Below are positions 1 through 10,247 of a stretch of 64,000 bases of DNA, piece by piece. Made by a program: the position numbers and the translations under genes. Positions within the stretch are counted from its first letter, which is position 1. Each line of letters opens with the position of its first letter. This stretch comes from Paenibacillus polymyxa (GTDB taxonomy: Bacteria; Bacillota; Bacilli; Paenibacillales; Paenibacillaceae), in contig NZ_CP015423.1 of NCBI RefSeq assembly GCF_001719045.1, forward strand, positions 1,820,001-1,884,000. Reading direction: 5' to 3'. A model generated the notes under the pieces. The model had not been told where the DNA came from, did no database searches, and saw only the letters and a program-made list of their open reading frames with translations.

Positions 1-884
1 AGGGAGTAACGCAGTTCACGATTTTGCCCACGATCCCTAAAATCCCCGGCAGCTGTTTCTCTAATAAGTGAACGATATACCAGTTTACGGAGCACGACGG
101 TAAGATCCAATTGAAGATTCTTTAGTTCTGGATGGTTAATAAGTTCATTTATAGACCAGGGTTCCCGTCTGCTGCCTAATATACGGAATAGCGGAGATGA
201 GCACTCCTCCATTTTTGACATCACTGAAAATTCACAAGCAAGCAATACTAGTTCAACCCGTTGTTCCAAGGTTTCCGTACTTAATGTGAGTTCGTTATAC
301 AGTTTGTCAATCGTTCGATCCAGAGGCTGTACCTGAACCCATAAGTGAATCTTTGGATAAATCCCCCGTTCAATGAGTTCAATAGATGCCCAATGATCCA
401 ATGCTTTCAGAACACTTTGATAAGCGTCAATGATCCGCCCTTCTCGCACCGCTCTTTTACCATGAACGTAATTGACCAGAAAGCGGGAGAACTCATGAAA
501 TCGCTTCTGCTCCCGTAGTGGATCGTTAAAATCAACAATTTCCTGTCTTAAAAGACGGACCCTCTCATCCCGTTCCCAGACAATACGACCTTCTAGCACA
601 TAATCTATAATGTTGGCTTGTTCACCAGCGATAATCCATTCCTTCAGACAACTGAGCGTTGCGTACAACACTTGGCATCTTAAGCCATTCATAAATAAGT
701 GTTGAATAGAACGAACCGGCTTGGTGCCTTCTCCAATAATTAGAATGAGTTCATCAAAGTCATACAACATCGAACCGTGAAAATACTCTCCCGGCTTTCT
801 GTACGAAATAATACCTATTGAATCTTCCTGCAACAATTCATCATACATTAGGTTTAATTTGGTTAGCTGCACTTCTCCCTCCAT
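1..884 (-). CDS. ygxA: YgxA-like nucleotidyltransferase-family protein, 3' end outside window
   Basis: A minus-strand open frame runs from an ATG at 884 to the left edge without a stop, giving at least 294 residues. The reading is charged and helical, with an early segment resembling the nucleotidyltransferase-like fold (residues around YDFDELILIIGEG). In Bacillus subtilis ygxA lies next to perR, and here perR is about 2 kb upstream on the same strand, which supports the name. The start is uncertain: the ATG at 884 has only a weak AGG, while a GTG at 872 has GGAGG five bases ahead. Function in the family is not established; the assignment rests on resemblance and context. The C-terminus is cut off by the window. 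Confidence 0.6.
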   Translation of the reverse strand, partial: MEGEVQLTKLNLMYDELLQEDSIGIISYRKPGEYFHGSMLYDFDELILIIGEGTKPVRSIQHLFMNGLRCQVLYATLSCLKEWIIAGEQANIIDYVLEGRIVWERDERVRLLRQEIVDFNDPLREQKRFHEFSRFLVNYVHGKRAVREGRIIDAYQSVLKALDHWASIELIERGIYPKIHLWVQVQPLDRTIDKLYNELTLSTETLEQRVELVLLACEFSVMSKMEECSSPLFRILGSRREPWSINELINHPELKNLQLDLTVVLRKLVYRSLIRETAAGDFRDRGQNRELRYS

Positions 885-984
885 ACCTGCAAGGCGGCTA
901 TGACCGCAAATTGGATATTTGGATACATGTGATCATTTCTACATAAATAAGAAACTTCCTTCTTCAATTGTATAAATTTTTATC

Positions 985-2703
985 TTATTCACTTATTTTT
1001 TTCAGTGTTACCCAAGCGTTTTCATCTGCAAAGGTTCGATTCCACGCCCCAATTCCTCCGAGCTTCAGCGATTTGGCAAGTTCTACTCTTGCCTTCAAAG
1101 ATACCTGATCCTCTAGCCAAATCTTTTTGACCACGCCGTCTTCTGTATACTCGACATAATTCTGGCCTTCGGCAGCTCTAAACTTGGGCTTCAAGTTAAA
1201 TTCGGCTATGATACCGGCTGCTGACTTCATACCAAGTGATTTGGAGGTGACCTTAATCTTCCCTTCTTTGGGAGTCTCGGACCACACGCGAGTATATAAC
1301 GGAATACCTAAAATCACTTTTTGAGGCGGCACTTCATCTTCCTGAATAATTCGCTTAATTGACGCTTCCGTCCATGGTAGCGAGGCGACAGAACCAGCCT
1401 TTGGACTAGCCGCCCAATGCTCATCATACGCCATTACCATAAGGTAATCTGTGATGGTGCCCAATGATTTTCGATCCAAAAAAGCTGACCACATCTCACT
1501 TTGAGATTTAGGCGTAACATCAATGGACAGTATCAAATCATGTTCCCTAGCCATCGGTTTAAGTTCCCGCAAAAATTGGGTGACATTGGGGCCATCCTTT
1601 GTATGAACATTTTCAAAGTCAATATTAATACCATCCAGATCATTTTCTAGGGCAAGTGAAATCATCTGATCAACAATCGCCTTTCGACGTTCAAAGGTAG
1701 ACAATGCTTCAGTTGTTAATTCGGGATTAAAGCTGTTGCTCAACAAGCCCCAAACCTCCATCCCCTTGCGATGTGCCCAGCTGACATAGGCAGGATCTGC
1801 CTTGCTTTCTACAGTGCCCTCAGGATCGACGACACTGAACCACGTAGGACTCACCACATTTACTCCAGGCATAGGATCAAACTTGGAAGGATCGGGCTTG
1901 CGATTATAGACGGCTTCCCAAGCGAGGTTTACTGGCCTACCCTCCCAATGTTTTTCCGAGATGGACAAATCGTCTTTAGCCGAAGGGATCACAAGCTCTT
2001 CTCCTTCAGCGATATGGTCTGACTTAATGTATCCCGCATAGCCATTGTCTAATTGAACAAAATACCAATCTCCTTGTTTGGACCAAATACGTACCTTCGT
2101 CCGCTGAGATATATCTGTCAAAATGAAAGATAGGCTGGAGGCTTCTTTACGCAAGGCAATTCTAGCATCCTGTGGGCCATCCTTCTTTTCTACACTCCCC
2201 AGCCTGACCTTCTCTCCAGCTTTCATTAGGATGACAGCACCAGTTACAGGGTCTTCGTGTATAGAAACGCCGTATACTTCACGTACAGCCTCTATCGGGA
2301 TATATACCTCTCCACTGATCACCTGAGGGGCTACGCTAAGCGCATATGTCTTACCATTCAGTTCCCCTTGTGCCTTCGAAACCTTCATATAGAGCAGGCT
2401 TTGTCTCGTCGCCATAATGACGGTTTGGCTATCATCCTCATAGCGAACCGTAGGATCAATTTGACTTTGCACCAATTTAAGCGGCATCAGCATGTTCTTG
2501 CCCGAGCTTTGAGCTTCATACCCAGTCAACTTGCCCTGCATAAAAATAGGACGGACACTGCCCTGCCAATCGGGTTTCTCGTGAAGGGGATTACCAAACC
2601 ATACGACAGTAATTGCGCATATAATCGCTGCAAATAATAGCAGGCTTGCCGCTCCTTTGAATCGTGAACGTTTACGGCGGCGTCTGGAATGATTTCTGGC
2701 CAA
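985..2703 (-). CDS. Membrane-anchored glycosyl hydrolase family 18 protein with SH3 domain
   Basis: The 572-residue product probably cleaves a GlcNAc-containing polymer outside the cell, such as peptidoglycan or spore cortex. Seen: a very basic N-terminus, one membrane segment at about 18-37, a copper-amine-oxidase-N-like region at about 55-165, an SH3-like domain at about 185-235, and a GH18 barrel from about 260 to the end. The catalytic motif reads DGINIDFE at 357-364, with E364 as the expected acid and Asn replacing the middle Asp, as is common in spore-type GH18 enzymes. The start is TTG at 2703 with GGAGG seven bases upstream. It lies between perR and the ygxA-like gene. Substrate and any role in germination are inference. 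Confidence 0.85.
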   Translation of the reverse strand: MARNHSRRRRKRSRFKGAASLLLFAAIICAITVVWFGNPLHEKPDWQGSVRPIFMQGKLTGYEAQSSGKNMLMPLKLVQSQIDPTVRYEDDSQTVIMATRQSLLYMKVSKAQGELNGKTYALSVAPQVISGEVYIPIEAVREVYGVSIHEDPVTGAVILMKAGEKVRLGSVEKKDGPQDARIALRKEASSLSFILTDISQRTKVRIWSKQGDWYFVQLDNGYAGYIKSDHIAEGEELVIPSAKDDLSISEKHWEGRPVNLAWEAVYNRKPDPSKFDPMPGVNVVSPTWFSVVDPEGTVESKADPAYVSWAHRKGMEVWGLLSNSFNPELTTEALSTFERRKAIVDQMISLALENDLDGINIDFENVHTKDGPNVTQFLRELKPMAREHDLILSIDVTPKSQSEMWSAFLDRKSLGTITDYLMVMAYDEHWAASPKAGSVASLPWTEASIKRIIQEDEVPPQKVILGIPLYTRVWSETPKEGKIKVTSKSLGMKSAAGIIAEFNLKPKFRAAEGQNYVEYTEDGVVKKIWLEDQVSLKARVELAKSLKLGGIGAWNRTFADENAWVTLKKISE

Positions 2704-2785
2704 TATTGAACCTCCATTGTATGAACTTTGAATTCGTATTTTGTAACCACAACAGATTACTTAAAACAAAAATACAGTGATTTAA

Positions 2786-2824
2786 ATAAAAAAACGCGGT
2801 AAATCCCCACTTATGGGGAATTCC
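2786..2824 (-). terminator. Possible terminator after perR
   Basis: On the minus strand the hairpin TCCCCA-TAAG-TGGGGA is followed, after about ten bases, by a run of seven T. It lies between the perR stop and the GH18 start. The gap between stem and T-run makes it weaker than a standard terminator. Confidence 0.45.
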
Positions 2825-2886
2825 TCACGTTTCCAATCCATTACAATATATACATACCGCACAAAAAACTTCTATTCCTTGTTTCG

Positions 2887-3318
2887 TTACGTTTGTTTGT
2901 TACTACAAGCTTTGCATACTCCGTGTAACTCCATACGATGTCCATGCACCTCGAAGCCTGTTTCCAACGCGGCATGGCGTTCCACATCAGCCAAATAGGG
3001 ATAACTGAAATCTTCAATCTTTCCGCATTTTTCGCAAATGATGTGATAGTGCTCCGAAATATTGGCATCATAACGACTGGCGTTATCTCCATAGGTCAAC
3101 TCATGTACCATACCCGCTTCTATAAACATCTTTAAGTTATTATAAACCGTAGCCACACTCATACTTGGAAACTTGGACTCAAGCGCTCGATATATTTCAT
3201 CTGCAGTCGGATGCCCCATGGTTTCCATCAAATAGTTTAATATGGCATGACGCTGGGGTGTTATGCGTACACCTGTCTTCTTCAGAAGTTCCAAAGCATG
3301 CTGGACGCGTGCCGCCAT
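2887..3318 (-). CDS. perR: Peroxide-responsive repressor PerR (Fur family)
   Basis: The 143-residue protein is a Fur-family metalloregulator, most like PerR, which senses peroxide through metal-catalysed oxidation of a His-bound iron site and represses oxidative stress genes. Seen: a winged-helix N-terminus with ITPQRHAIL, the HYHIICEKCGK segment with a CxxC, a second C-terminal CxxC (VCKACS) for structural zinc, and the Asp in KIEDF expected for PerR. Length matches PerR (about 145 residues). The GH18 gene lies downstream on the same strand and no upstream partner overlaps. Fur itself is a possible alternative, but the acidic KIEDF and the ygxA neighbourhood favour PerR. Confidence 0.9.
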   Translation of the reverse strand: MAARVQHALELLKKTGVRITPQRHAILNYLMETMGHPTADEIYRALESKFPSMSVATVYNNLKMFIEAGMVHELTYGDNASRYDANISEHYHIICEKCGKIEDFSYPYLADVERHAALETGFEVHGHRMELHGVCKACSNKQT

Positions 3319-3426
3319 ATATGTCCACCGCCTTATCCCTTACTTACGATCCTATCAATTACCACGCATCTATTTACAACTTACTTCTAAACCTACTCAC
3401 ATTGTACGGTCTACTCAAGTTTCTTG

Positions 3427-4830
3427 TCAACGCGCCGTATTGTCGCCGGATGTTCCTATAGAGGTATCTGACTCAGGAGCTCCGGGTTCAGCCGGAGAGC
3501 TATCAGATGTATCGGGCGCAGTCGTACCCCCGGAATCCTCCAAGTCGGGTAACGACGGCATCAGTAACTTTTTAATCGTTAAATTGCTGTTACCCTCTAC
3601 GTTGATCGCATACTTACCTGTCCCATTCTGGCCTGAAATACTTTTACTATCTATTTTAAATGGAAAATCGGATTGAAGATTACCATAACTGCTTGAACCC
3701 TCTAACTGAAAATCTCCATTCGACGGAAGATCCAATACGATATCACCGACAGCACTGTATATTTTCCAATCTCCGCCCACCTGCTCGCTATGCACTTTGA
3801 TAGAGCCATTAAGCGAATTTGCATTCAGCTTGGCTGTAGAATTCAGCACATTCATGTCACCATTCTGAGTATCTACGGTGATGTCCCCTTCCGAGCGAGC
3901 GAGTTGAATATCACCTACCATGGTGTGTAGTGTCACAGCTCCTTCAATATCTCCTGCCTGCATATCGCCACGGTTCGTGCGCACATCTACATCTCCAGAA
4001 ATCCGATGCAATTTAACCTGACCGTTCAACGTGCCTCCCTTGACATTGCCGATAGCGTCATTAACAGTGAGATTTCCATTACCGCTCTCGAGCCGAATGC
4101 TGTCAATAGCATCAACTCCATTCAAGGAAATATTCCCGTTGGAGGTTCTAATCTGCACATTGAACCGCCGGTCCTCCGGCACGGTGATCAGCATATTCAC
4201 ACGGGGCTGACGTTTGCTTGATGCTCCGTACGACTTTGCCTCTGGACGAATCATGATAGTCTTGCCGTCGGTAGAAGTCAGTGAAGAAGCTTGAGCAATC
4301 TTGTCCGCTTCGGCAGCAGGCGCTTGATCCACCCATAGAGTCCCTCGTACCTCTATATTGGACACAGGCCGTCTGATTAGTGTTACATCACCATTAACCG
4401 AATCAACTACTAAATCGGACGTCTGCATAGTTACAGGTACCAGTACACCACCCATATCATACCGATTCTCTTTAGCCTGGCTAAAATCCATAGAGGCTGA
4501 CGTCAGATTGAGACTGACCCGGTTCCACAGATACATATAATGATTTTGCTGGGTCACGATAAAAACCGAGGCTGCCACTACCAAAGCGGACAGAATCCCC
4601 TTTAGGTCAGGCCTGAATCGCCTTCCGTTGTCAGACTTGCCTTCTTTCCGATAGTACACAGCAAAAAAAATCAGATATTCCAGTCCCCAAAGCACGAAGA
4701 TTACGGGCCACCAAACGAGGAGCTGAAGCATATATTCAGTATTTTGAAACACATCTACAATAAGCAAAATGCCTACAGCCATCAACAGAAGCGAAGAGGT
4801 GTAGCGACCGACTCTTATTTTACGGTGCAC
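3427..4830 (-). CDS. Membrane protein with DUF4097-type beta-repeat domain
   Basis: The product has 467 residues. The N-terminus (about 1-110) holds three or four hydrophobic segments; the rest is a repetitive beta-rich region with many short motifs of the kind NGDITV, NGNISL and VGDIQL, typical of the DUF4097 family related to LiaF/LiaG. The last 40 residues are low-complexity Ser/Pro/Asp/Thr. DUF4097 proteins often accompany cell-envelope stress systems, but no kinase or regulator is adjacent here. The next gene upstream, another membrane protein, ends seven bases before this start, so the two form an operon. Specific function is unknown. Confidence 0.8.
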   Translation of the reverse strand: MHRKIRVGRYTSSLLLMAVGILLIVDVFQNTEYMLQLLVWWPVIFVLWGLEYLIFFAVYYRKEGKSDNGRRFRPDLKGILSALVVAASVFIVTQQNHYMYLWNRVSLNLTSASMDFSQAKENRYDMGGVLVPVTMQTSDLVVDSVNGDVTLIRRPVSNIEVRGTLWVDQAPAAEADKIAQASSLTSTDGKTIMIRPEAKSYGASSKRQPRVNMLITVPEDRRFNVQIRTSNGNISLNGVDAIDSIRLESGNGNLTVNDAIGNVKGGTLNGQVKLHRISGDVDVRTNRGDMQAGDIEGAVTLHTMVGDIQLARSEGDITVDTQNGDMNVLNSTAKLNANSLNGSIKVHSEQVGGDWKIYSAVGDIVLDLPSNGDFQLEGSSSYGNLQSDFPFKIDSKSISGQNGTGKYAINVEGNSNLTIKKLLMPSLPDLEDSGGTTAPDTSDSSPAEPGAPESDTSIGTSGDNTAR

Positions 4831-4837
4831 GCCAGCT

Positions 4838-5467
4838 TCACCCTCTTTCTTTCAACTTTTTACGCTTAAAGGACAGAAAGGCTTCCCTTAGAAAAAGGGA
4901 TAAACCGATCATCATTAATAAAATGGCCAGCGTCAGGAATCCATAATCCTCAAAGAAATTGCTCAACCAGCGAGGTTTCATGCGAAACAAAATCATAAGC
5001 CCACCGCCTGCCACCATCAGCACAGCAAAAGCAAAGCCTCTCTCCCATGCATAAAAAGGACTACTTTGCTGACCTTTAGCATCCATTCGTGCATAACGAT
5101 CTGGCTTACGCCGATAACGAACCATGTAATCTGCTGACTGTAAGACATCATATACATTATAAAAATATAAAACGGGTATGAACAATCCAAGCAAAATAAG
5201 TAATGGGATGTTAATCCTCAAGCCATCAGAAGAAACATACAGCATCGCAAAAATATCTAGCAGGAGCAACACAATAAAACTAAGCCCCCTAATAAACAGC
5301 CCTAAAAAAAGATGTCCCAGTCCGGGTAACAATGCGGCCATGATAATGGCAATCACTTTGCGAAATTTAGCGTATTTTAGACGCTTCCCCTGTCTGGGTT
5401 GTTCCCGCTGTTCCGGCGCTTGTAGCTGCCCAGCCTCTCCAGACGGTAACGGTTGTTCCGAGTTCAT
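4838..5467 (-). CDS. Multi-spanning membrane protein paired with the DUF4097 gene
   Basis: The start is placed at the ATG at 5467, which has GGGGAGG five bases upstream; a longer frame exists but lacks a site. The 209-residue protein has a polar, Gln/Arg-rich N-terminus, then hydrophobic stretches at about 40-60, 65-80, 85-110, 145-165 and 175-195, suggesting four to five membrane segments. The C-terminus is basic (FKRKKLKERG). It is transcribed ahead of and nearly touching the DUF4097 gene. No known catalytic motif is visible, and I do not recognise the family. Confidence 0.7.
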   Translation of the reverse strand: MNSEQPLPSGEAGQLQAPEQREQPRQGKRLKYAKFRKVIAIIMAALLPGLGHLFLGLFIRGLSFIVLLLLDIFAMLYVSSDGLRINIPLLILLGLFIPVLYFYNVYDVLQSADYMVRYRRKPDRYARMDAKGQQSSPFYAWERGFAFAVLMVAGGGLMILFRMKPRWLSNFFEDYGFLTLAILLMMIGLSLFLREAFLSFKRKKLKERG

Positions 5468-5574
5468 GCCATCCTCCCCTTTGAATCCCATGCGTGGCTC
5501 CGCTGAAAAATACTTCAATGCTTACATAGTACCCCAATCGGATTTAAGAGTAACTGTTAAAAAAAGGTATACTA

Positions 5575-6288
5575 TTACTCAACAGAGACTGCAGCTATAT
5601 CTTCCCATTGTCGTAAATCAGCTGCAATACGTACGGGATTAAAATCATGACGGGACAGCACCTCTAGGGAAACCTCCATACTCTGCCGATCTGGATGTAA
5701 TTCGTGAAATGGGACATTTTCATGTTCTTTAATCATTATTTTACGTATTTCCACTTTTTCTTGCTCTAAATAAGTCGAAATCTGCTCCAGCAATCCGTGA
5801 GACGACAATCCGTACAATGTAATAAGATGACGCTTGCGTCCACGCATATATCGGAGTTCGACTTTGTTAAATACCCATAAATTTAAAAACACGAGCACCG
5901 TTGCCGCAATAGACGGGAAATAAAAGCCTGCTCCGACCCCAAGACCAATGGCAGCCACGACCCAAATGGAAGCCGCAGTCGTTAGTCCGGTAATCGATTT
6001 ACCTGTGAACATAATCGTCCCTGCACCCAAAAAGCCTACGCCAGTGATTACAGCCGTAGCCAAACGAGCGGGATCTATGCGTACATTAGCTTCTTTAATA
6101 AAATCGGCAAAGCCGTAAATGGAGAGTAGCATAATCAGCGTCGAACCAAGACTGACCATAATATGAGTCCTCAAACCAGCTGCGTGATTGGAACGTTCGC
6201 GTTCAAAGCCAATGAATCCACCGAGAAGCATGGACAGCAAAAGCCGTAAAATGATATGTGAATCGTCTATAATCCACGGATTATTCAT
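5575..6288 (-). CDS. MgtC/SapB family membrane protein
   Basis: The 237-residue protein begins with the MgtC signature: LLLSMLLGGFIGFERERSN near residues 13-31, then VSLGSTLIM, and GFLGAGTIM with several more hydrophobic helices to about residue 140. A soluble C-terminal domain (about 150-237) resembles the ACT-like tail of longer MgtC proteins. MgtC-type proteins are linked to magnesium limitation and membrane potential, though their transport role is disputed. The ATG start has GGAGG ten bases ahead. No riboswitch or operator was seen upstream. The gene appears to be transcribed alone. Confidence 0.85.
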   Translation of the reverse strand: MNNPWIIDDSHIILRLLLSMLLGGFIGFERERSNHAAGLRTHIMVSLGSTLIMLLSIYGFADFIKEANVRIDPARLATAVITGVGFLGAGTIMFTGKSITGLTTAASIWVVAAIGLGVGAGFYFPSIAATVLVFLNLWVFNKVELRYMRGRKRHLITLYGLSSHGLLEQISTYLEQEKVEIRKIMIKEHENVPFHELHPDRQSMEVSLEVLSRHDFNPVRIAADLRQWEDIAAVSVE

Positions 6289-6386
6289 TCAAGTCACTCC
6301 TCCCGGTTATGTCGTACTTCCCACTCCGGGTGCGCGGTTTGTGGGCTTATGTGCATTTTTAATGCCAATTTAATGATATTTCAATG

Positions 6387-6848
6387 CTATTCCAACTTAT
6401 GCAGATGGTAGGTGGTTAATTCCACGCCTGGGGCGACCTCCGCCGCAGATACGGGGCGAAAGCCATGTTTTCGATACAATGTCACCGCAGGAGTATTTAA
6501 AGTTCCTGTAGAGACGATAAACAACGGGATATTTTGATATTCATTCAAAACATGCTTCATTAAAGAGTCTGCAATACCTTTTCGAAAATGATCTGGGTGA
6601 ACCATCATACGTGTAAGGGTAAGCGAATCGGGCGACTCAGACTGCACAGCCAGTGCCCCTAGCAATTCACCTTCCTCCAGCCACCCATAAAAAGACTCTC
6701 CACAGCTTCTCAGCGTATCCAATGTATCCATCAGTGGAGGAATCTCATCAAACCCAATCAGCTCAGCTTCCAGCCTATAGGCAACGTGCTGTAGACGCCA
6801 TATCTGACTGACGATATCATCATCTTCCAATGAACATAGGGTAACCAT
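6387..6848 (-). CDS. GNAT family N-acetyltransferase
   Basis: The 153-residue protein has the GNAT core: LTRMMVHPDHFRKGIADSLM is motif A, with the acetyl-CoA-binding loop H-x-x-K-G-I-A, followed by FIVSTGTLNTPAVTLYRKHGF as motif B. I chose the ATG at 6848 because AGGAGG lies nine bases upstream; the frame can be extended to 6875 without a site. The acceptor substrate cannot be predicted from sequence. It lies between the gatB terminator and the mgtC-like gene, all on the minus strand, but with gaps that suggest independent transcription. Confidence 0.85.
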   Translation of the reverse strand: MVTLCSLEDDDIVSQIWRLQHVAYRLEAELIGFDEIPPLMDTLDTLRSCGESFYGWLEEGELLGALAVQSESPDSLTLTRMMVHPDHFRKGIADSLMKHVLNEYQNIPLFIVSTGTLNTPAVTLYRKHGFRPVSAAEVAPGVELTTYHLHKLE

Positions 6849-6930
6849 GCTGTTTTCCCTCCTAAGGAAACTCATAAAATGCCATCAGGATTCTAAAGTT
6901 TGTTCGTGCCAATCGTTCTCAGCGTCTATG

Positions 6931-6963
6931 CAAAAGGGGCCTGTCCCTAAAAGACAAGCCCCC
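6931..6963 (-). terminator. Terminator of the gatCAB operon
   Basis: The stem GACAAGCCCC / GGGGCCTGTC (one mismatch) is followed on the minus strand by TTTTG. It sits 17 bases past the gatB stop and probably ends the gatCAB transcript. Confidence 0.7.
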
Positions 6964-6979
6964 TGTCAAATCTATGCCA

Positions 6980-8425
6980 TTAGCGGTTCAGCACTTCCGT
7001 CAGTAACTTATTAGCAAGGCCAGGGTTTGCCTTTCCCTTGCTCTCCTTCATCACCTGACCGACTAGGAAGCCGATGGCCTTTTGCTTGCCGGCTTTGTAA
7101 TCTTCGACCGATTGCGGGTTAGCTGCTACAACTTGTTCGACAATGGTCAAGATTGCACCCTCATCACTGATCTGTACAAGCCCTTTTTCTTCAACAATTT
7201 GCTGTGGCAGTTTATCACTTTCCAGCATTTCCTTGAAGACCGTTTTGGCGATTTTGCTATTGATCGTTCCCTTCTCCAGCAGTCCGATCATTTCGCCCAA
7301 GCCCCGACCGGTCAATTTAACTTGCGACAGCTCTACACCGGCACTGTTCAAATAGCCGAGTAGATCCCCCATAATCCAGTTGGATACTGCTTTGGCATCC
7401 TTGGTGAATTGAAGGCTATCCTCGAACAAATCGGCCAATGGCTTGGAGGACGTAATCACCTGAGCATCATACTCAGGTAATCCATATTCCGAAGTGTAGC
7501 GTGCTTTACGCTGGTCAGGCAATTCAGGAATCGAAGCACGGATGCGTTCTTTCCATTCCTCATCTATATGCAGTGTAACCAGATCCGGGTCTGGGAAATA
7601 ACGATAGTCATGGGCCTGTTCCTTACCACGCATAGACAAGGTTTTACCTTGTGCCTCATCCCAACGACGTGTCTCCTGTACAATCGTTCCGCCTTCGTCC
7701 AGCGTCTGCTCCTGTCGGAACTGCTCATATTCCAGTCCGCGCTGTACGCCACGGAAGGAGTTCATGTTTTTCAGTTCCGCTTTAGTTCCCAGCTCTTTTT
7801 GTCCATGCGGACGAAGACTGATATTCGCGTCGCAGCGAAGTGATCCTTCCTCCATCTTCACATCGGATACATCACAATACTGCATAATGGCACGTATTTT
7901 TTCCAGATAGGCCTTGGCTTCTTCCGGCGAAGATATTTCCGGCTCCGAAACGATCTCGACCAATGGTGTGCCGACCCGATTAAAGTCGACCAAAGATGCG
8001 TAGCCACCATCAACATGTGTTAATTTCCCTGCGTCCTCTTCCAGATGCAGTCGAGTAATACCGATACGCTTTGTCTCACCATTCACTTCAATATCAATCC
8101 AGCCATTTTCGCCAATGGGTTGATCGTATTGTGAGATTTGGTAAGCCTTAGGTGAATCGGGGTAAAAATAGTTCTTACGGTCAAACTTGCTCACATCAGC
8201 AATGGTGCAATTCAGCGCCATTGCTGCTTTCATTGCATAATCAACGGCCTGACGGTTCAATACCGGCAATACCCCTGGATGACCGAGACAGACCGGACAT
8301 GTATGAGAGTTGGGTGGTGCTCCGAAGGATGTCGAGCATCCACAAAATATTTTAGACTTCGTATGCAATTCCACGTGCACTTCAAGTCCGATGACCGTCT
8401 CATATTTGGATGTAGTTGTAGACAT
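6980..8425 (-). CDS. gatB: Aspartyl/glutamyl-tRNA(Asn/Gln) amidotransferase subunit B
   Basis: The 481-residue GatB binds misacylated Glu-tRNA(Gln) or Asp-tRNA(Asn) and carries out phosphorylation of the side chain before amidation. Seen: the N-terminal signature [12 protein letters not shown], the zinc-type Cys cluster (FCGCS ... [11 protein letters not shown]), the [16 protein letters not shown] block and the tail domain (about 330-481) with [13 protein letters not shown]. Length and motifs are standard. It is the last gene of gatC-gatA-gatB, 26 bases after gatA. The organism therefore probably lacks GlnRS and uses the transamidation route for Gln-tRNA. Confidence 0.97.
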   Translation of the reverse strand: MSTTTSKYETVIGLEVHVELHTKSKIFCGCSTSFGAPPNSHTCPVCLGHPGVLPVLNRQAVDYAMKAAMALNCTIADVSKFDRKNYFYPDSPKAYQISQYDQPIGENGWIDIEVNGETKRIGITRLHLEEDAGKLTHVDGGYASLVDFNRVGTPLVEIVSEPEISSPEEAKAYLEKIRAIMQYCDVSDVKMEEGSLRCDANISLRPHGQKELGTKAELKNMNSFRGVQRGLEYEQFRQEQTLDEGGTIVQETRRWDEAQGKTLSMRGKEQAHDYRYFPDPDLVTLHIDEEWKERIRASIPELPDQRKARYTSEYGLPEYDAQVITSSKPLADLFEDSLQFTKDAKAVSNWIMGDLLGYLNSAGVELSQVKLTGRGLGEMIGLLEKGTINSKIAKTVFKEMLESDKLPQQIVEEKGLVQISDEGAILTIVEQVVAANPQSVEDYKAGKQKAIGFLVGQVMKESKGKANPGLANKLLTEVLNR

Positions 8426-8451
8426 GAATAGGTTCCCTCCTTTTTAGCAAA

Positions 8452-9909
8452 TTACAGCTGCGGACGCTGCTTGTGAAATTCGGTATTTTGTTCAAAAGCA
8501 TGAGCTACGCGTAGCACGGAAGACTCGTCAAAGGCCTTTCCGATAATTTGTAGTCCGACTGGCATTCCATCCGCAAGACCACACGGAATGCTGATGGCTG
8601 GCACACCAGCCAAGCTCACCGGAATCGTCAAAATGTCGTTCAAATACATCGTCAATGGATCATCCACTTGTGAGCCGATTTTGAAAGCAGTTGTCGGTGC
8701 AGTAGGTCCGATAATTACATCATATTGTTCAAATACACGATCAAAATCCTGTTTAATCAGTGTGCGCACTTTTTGAGCTTTCAAATAATAAGCATCGTAG
8801 TACCCGGAGCTGAGTGCATAGGTACCCAGCATAATCCGACGCTTCACCTCGGGACCAAAACCCTGCGTACGGGACTGATGGTAAAGATCAAGCAGGTTGT
8901 CCGGATTGTCAGAACGCACACCATAGCGTACGCCGTCAAAGCGGGCCAGATTGGACGACGCTTCGGATGAAGCCAACAGGTAGTAAGTCGCTACCGCATA
9001 TTCCGTGTGCGGAAGAGATACCTCTTCCCATACCGCGCCCAATCCTTCCAGCGTTTTCAGTGCGTCGAGCACCTTTTCCTTGACCTGTGGATCTACGCCT
9101 TCACCAAGATACTCTTTAGGCACAGCGATACGAAGTCCTTTTACATCCCCGGTTAAAGCGTTCAAATAATCAGGAATGTCTACCTTTGCAGAAGTGGAGT
9201 CCTTCTGGTCATAACCTGCAATAGCTTGTAGGACATAGGCCGAATCCTGAACATTTTTAGTAATAGGTCCAATTTGGTCTAAAGAGGAGGCAAAAGCCAC
9301 CAGTCCAAAACGGGATACTAGACCATAGGTTGGTTTCAGGCCAACTACACCGCAGTAAGAAGCGGGCTGGCGAATGGAACCACCTGTATCCGAACCGAGC
9401 GTGAAATAAGCCTCACCCGCTGCAACAGCCGCAGCCGAGCCGCCACTGGAACCGCCGGGAACACGTTCTAAATCCCAAGGGTTACGTGCAGGGAAAAAGC
9501 TGGAGTTCTCGTTAGAGCCGCCCATGGCGAATTCGTCCATGTTCATTTTACCGAGTGTCACAGTTTGCGCTGCGCGCAACTTGCTAACAACTGTGGCATC
9601 GTAAACAGGATCAAAATTTTTCAAAAACTGACTGCCACATGTTGTACGTAGCCCTTCTGTCACAATATTATCCTTAATACCAACCGGCAGACCAAACAAT
9701 AATCCTCTTTCCTCTCCGGAAATCAGCTGATCATCCAGCTCACGTGCGGATGCACGGGCCTGTTCCTCGTCAACGGTAATATAAGCTCTGATCTTGTCTT
9801 CCCGCGCACCAATTGTCTCCAGAGCGTGTCCCACCAGATCACTCACGGAAATTTCCTTTTGATGCAGCTTGTTATGTATCTCGGGCAATGTGTTATTGAA
9901 CAAGCTCAA
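8452..9909 (-). CDS. gatA: Aspartyl/glutamyl-tRNA(Asn/Gln) amidotransferase subunit A
   Basis: GatA hydrolyses glutamine to supply ammonia for tRNA-dependent amidation. The protein shows the amidase signature: PVGIKDNI with the catalytic Lys, the Gly/Ser-rich [17 protein letters not shown], and the nucleophile region [13 protein letters not shown] place the start at the TTG at 9909 ([10 protein letters not shown]), with GGAGG seven bases upstream, giving 485 residues, the usual Bacillales length. A longer frame begins at 9927, but its ATG sits too close to the site. It is flanked tightly by gatC (27 bases) and gatB, so all three are cotranscribed. Confidence 0.96.
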   Translation of the reverse strand: MSLFNNTLPEIHNKLHQKEISVSDLVGHALETIGAREDKIRAYITVDEEQARASARELDDQLISGEERGLLFGLPVGIKDNIVTEGLRTTCGSQFLKNFDPVYDATVVSKLRAAQTVTLGKMNMDEFAMGGSNENSSFFPARNPWDLERVPGGSSGGSAAAVAAGEAYFTLGSDTGGSIRQPASYCGVVGLKPTYGLVSRFGLVAFASSLDQIGPITKNVQDSAYVLQAIAGYDQKDSTSAKVDIPDYLNALTGDVKGLRIAVPKEYLGEGVDPQVKEKVLDALKTLEGLGAVWEEVSLPHTEYAVATYYLLASSEASSNLARFDGVRYGVRSDNPDNLLDLYHQSRTQGFGPEVKRRIMLGTYALSSGYYDAYYLKAQKVRTLIKQDFDRVFEQYDVIIGPTAPTTAFKIGSQVDDPLTMYLNDILTIPVSLAGVPAISIPCGLADGMPVGLQIIGKAFDESSVLRVAHAFEQNTEFHKQRPQL

Positions 9910-9936
9910 TTTGCATCCTCCTTTCAAATATGAGAT

Positions 9937-10224
9937 CTATTCCAGAACAGCAGGAACCTTAAACTGTCCGTCTTCTTCTTCAGGTGCATTGCGCATCACT
10001 TGCTCATGTGTCAAACTTTCACGAACTTCGTCGTCTCGCATGACATTGCTGACGTGCAGCACATGAGTGGTCGGTTTTACCTGCTCCGTATCCAGCTCAT
10101 TCAGCTTCTCCGCATAATGGAGAATGGCGTTTAATTGTCCTGTCATCGTTTCTTCTTCAGCCGCGGTCAGATTCAACCTAGACAGCTTGGCTACGTGACG
10201 GACATCTTCCGTGGAAATGTTCAT
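9937..10224 (-). CDS. gatC: Aspartyl/glutamyl-tRNA(Asn/Gln) amidotransferase subunit C
   Basis: The 95-residue GatC wraps around and stabilises the GatA-GatB complex. The family start is clear: ISTEDVRHVAKLSRL, followed by the NELDTEQVKPTTHV block and the C-terminal RDDEV segment. The ATG at 10224 has GGAGG about six bases ahead. It is the first gene of gatCAB. A 53-bp palindromic repeat (10248-10300) lies only about 13 bases upstream of the ribosome binding site, so the leader RNA could fold close to the start. Confidence 0.95.
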   Translation of the reverse strand: MNISTEDVRHVAKLSRLNLTAAEEETMTGQLNAILHYAEKLNELDTEQVKPTTHVLHVSNVMRDDEVRESLTHEQVMRNAPEEEDGQFKVPAVLE

Positions 10225-10247
10225 ACAAAACCCTCCTCATGTATATG

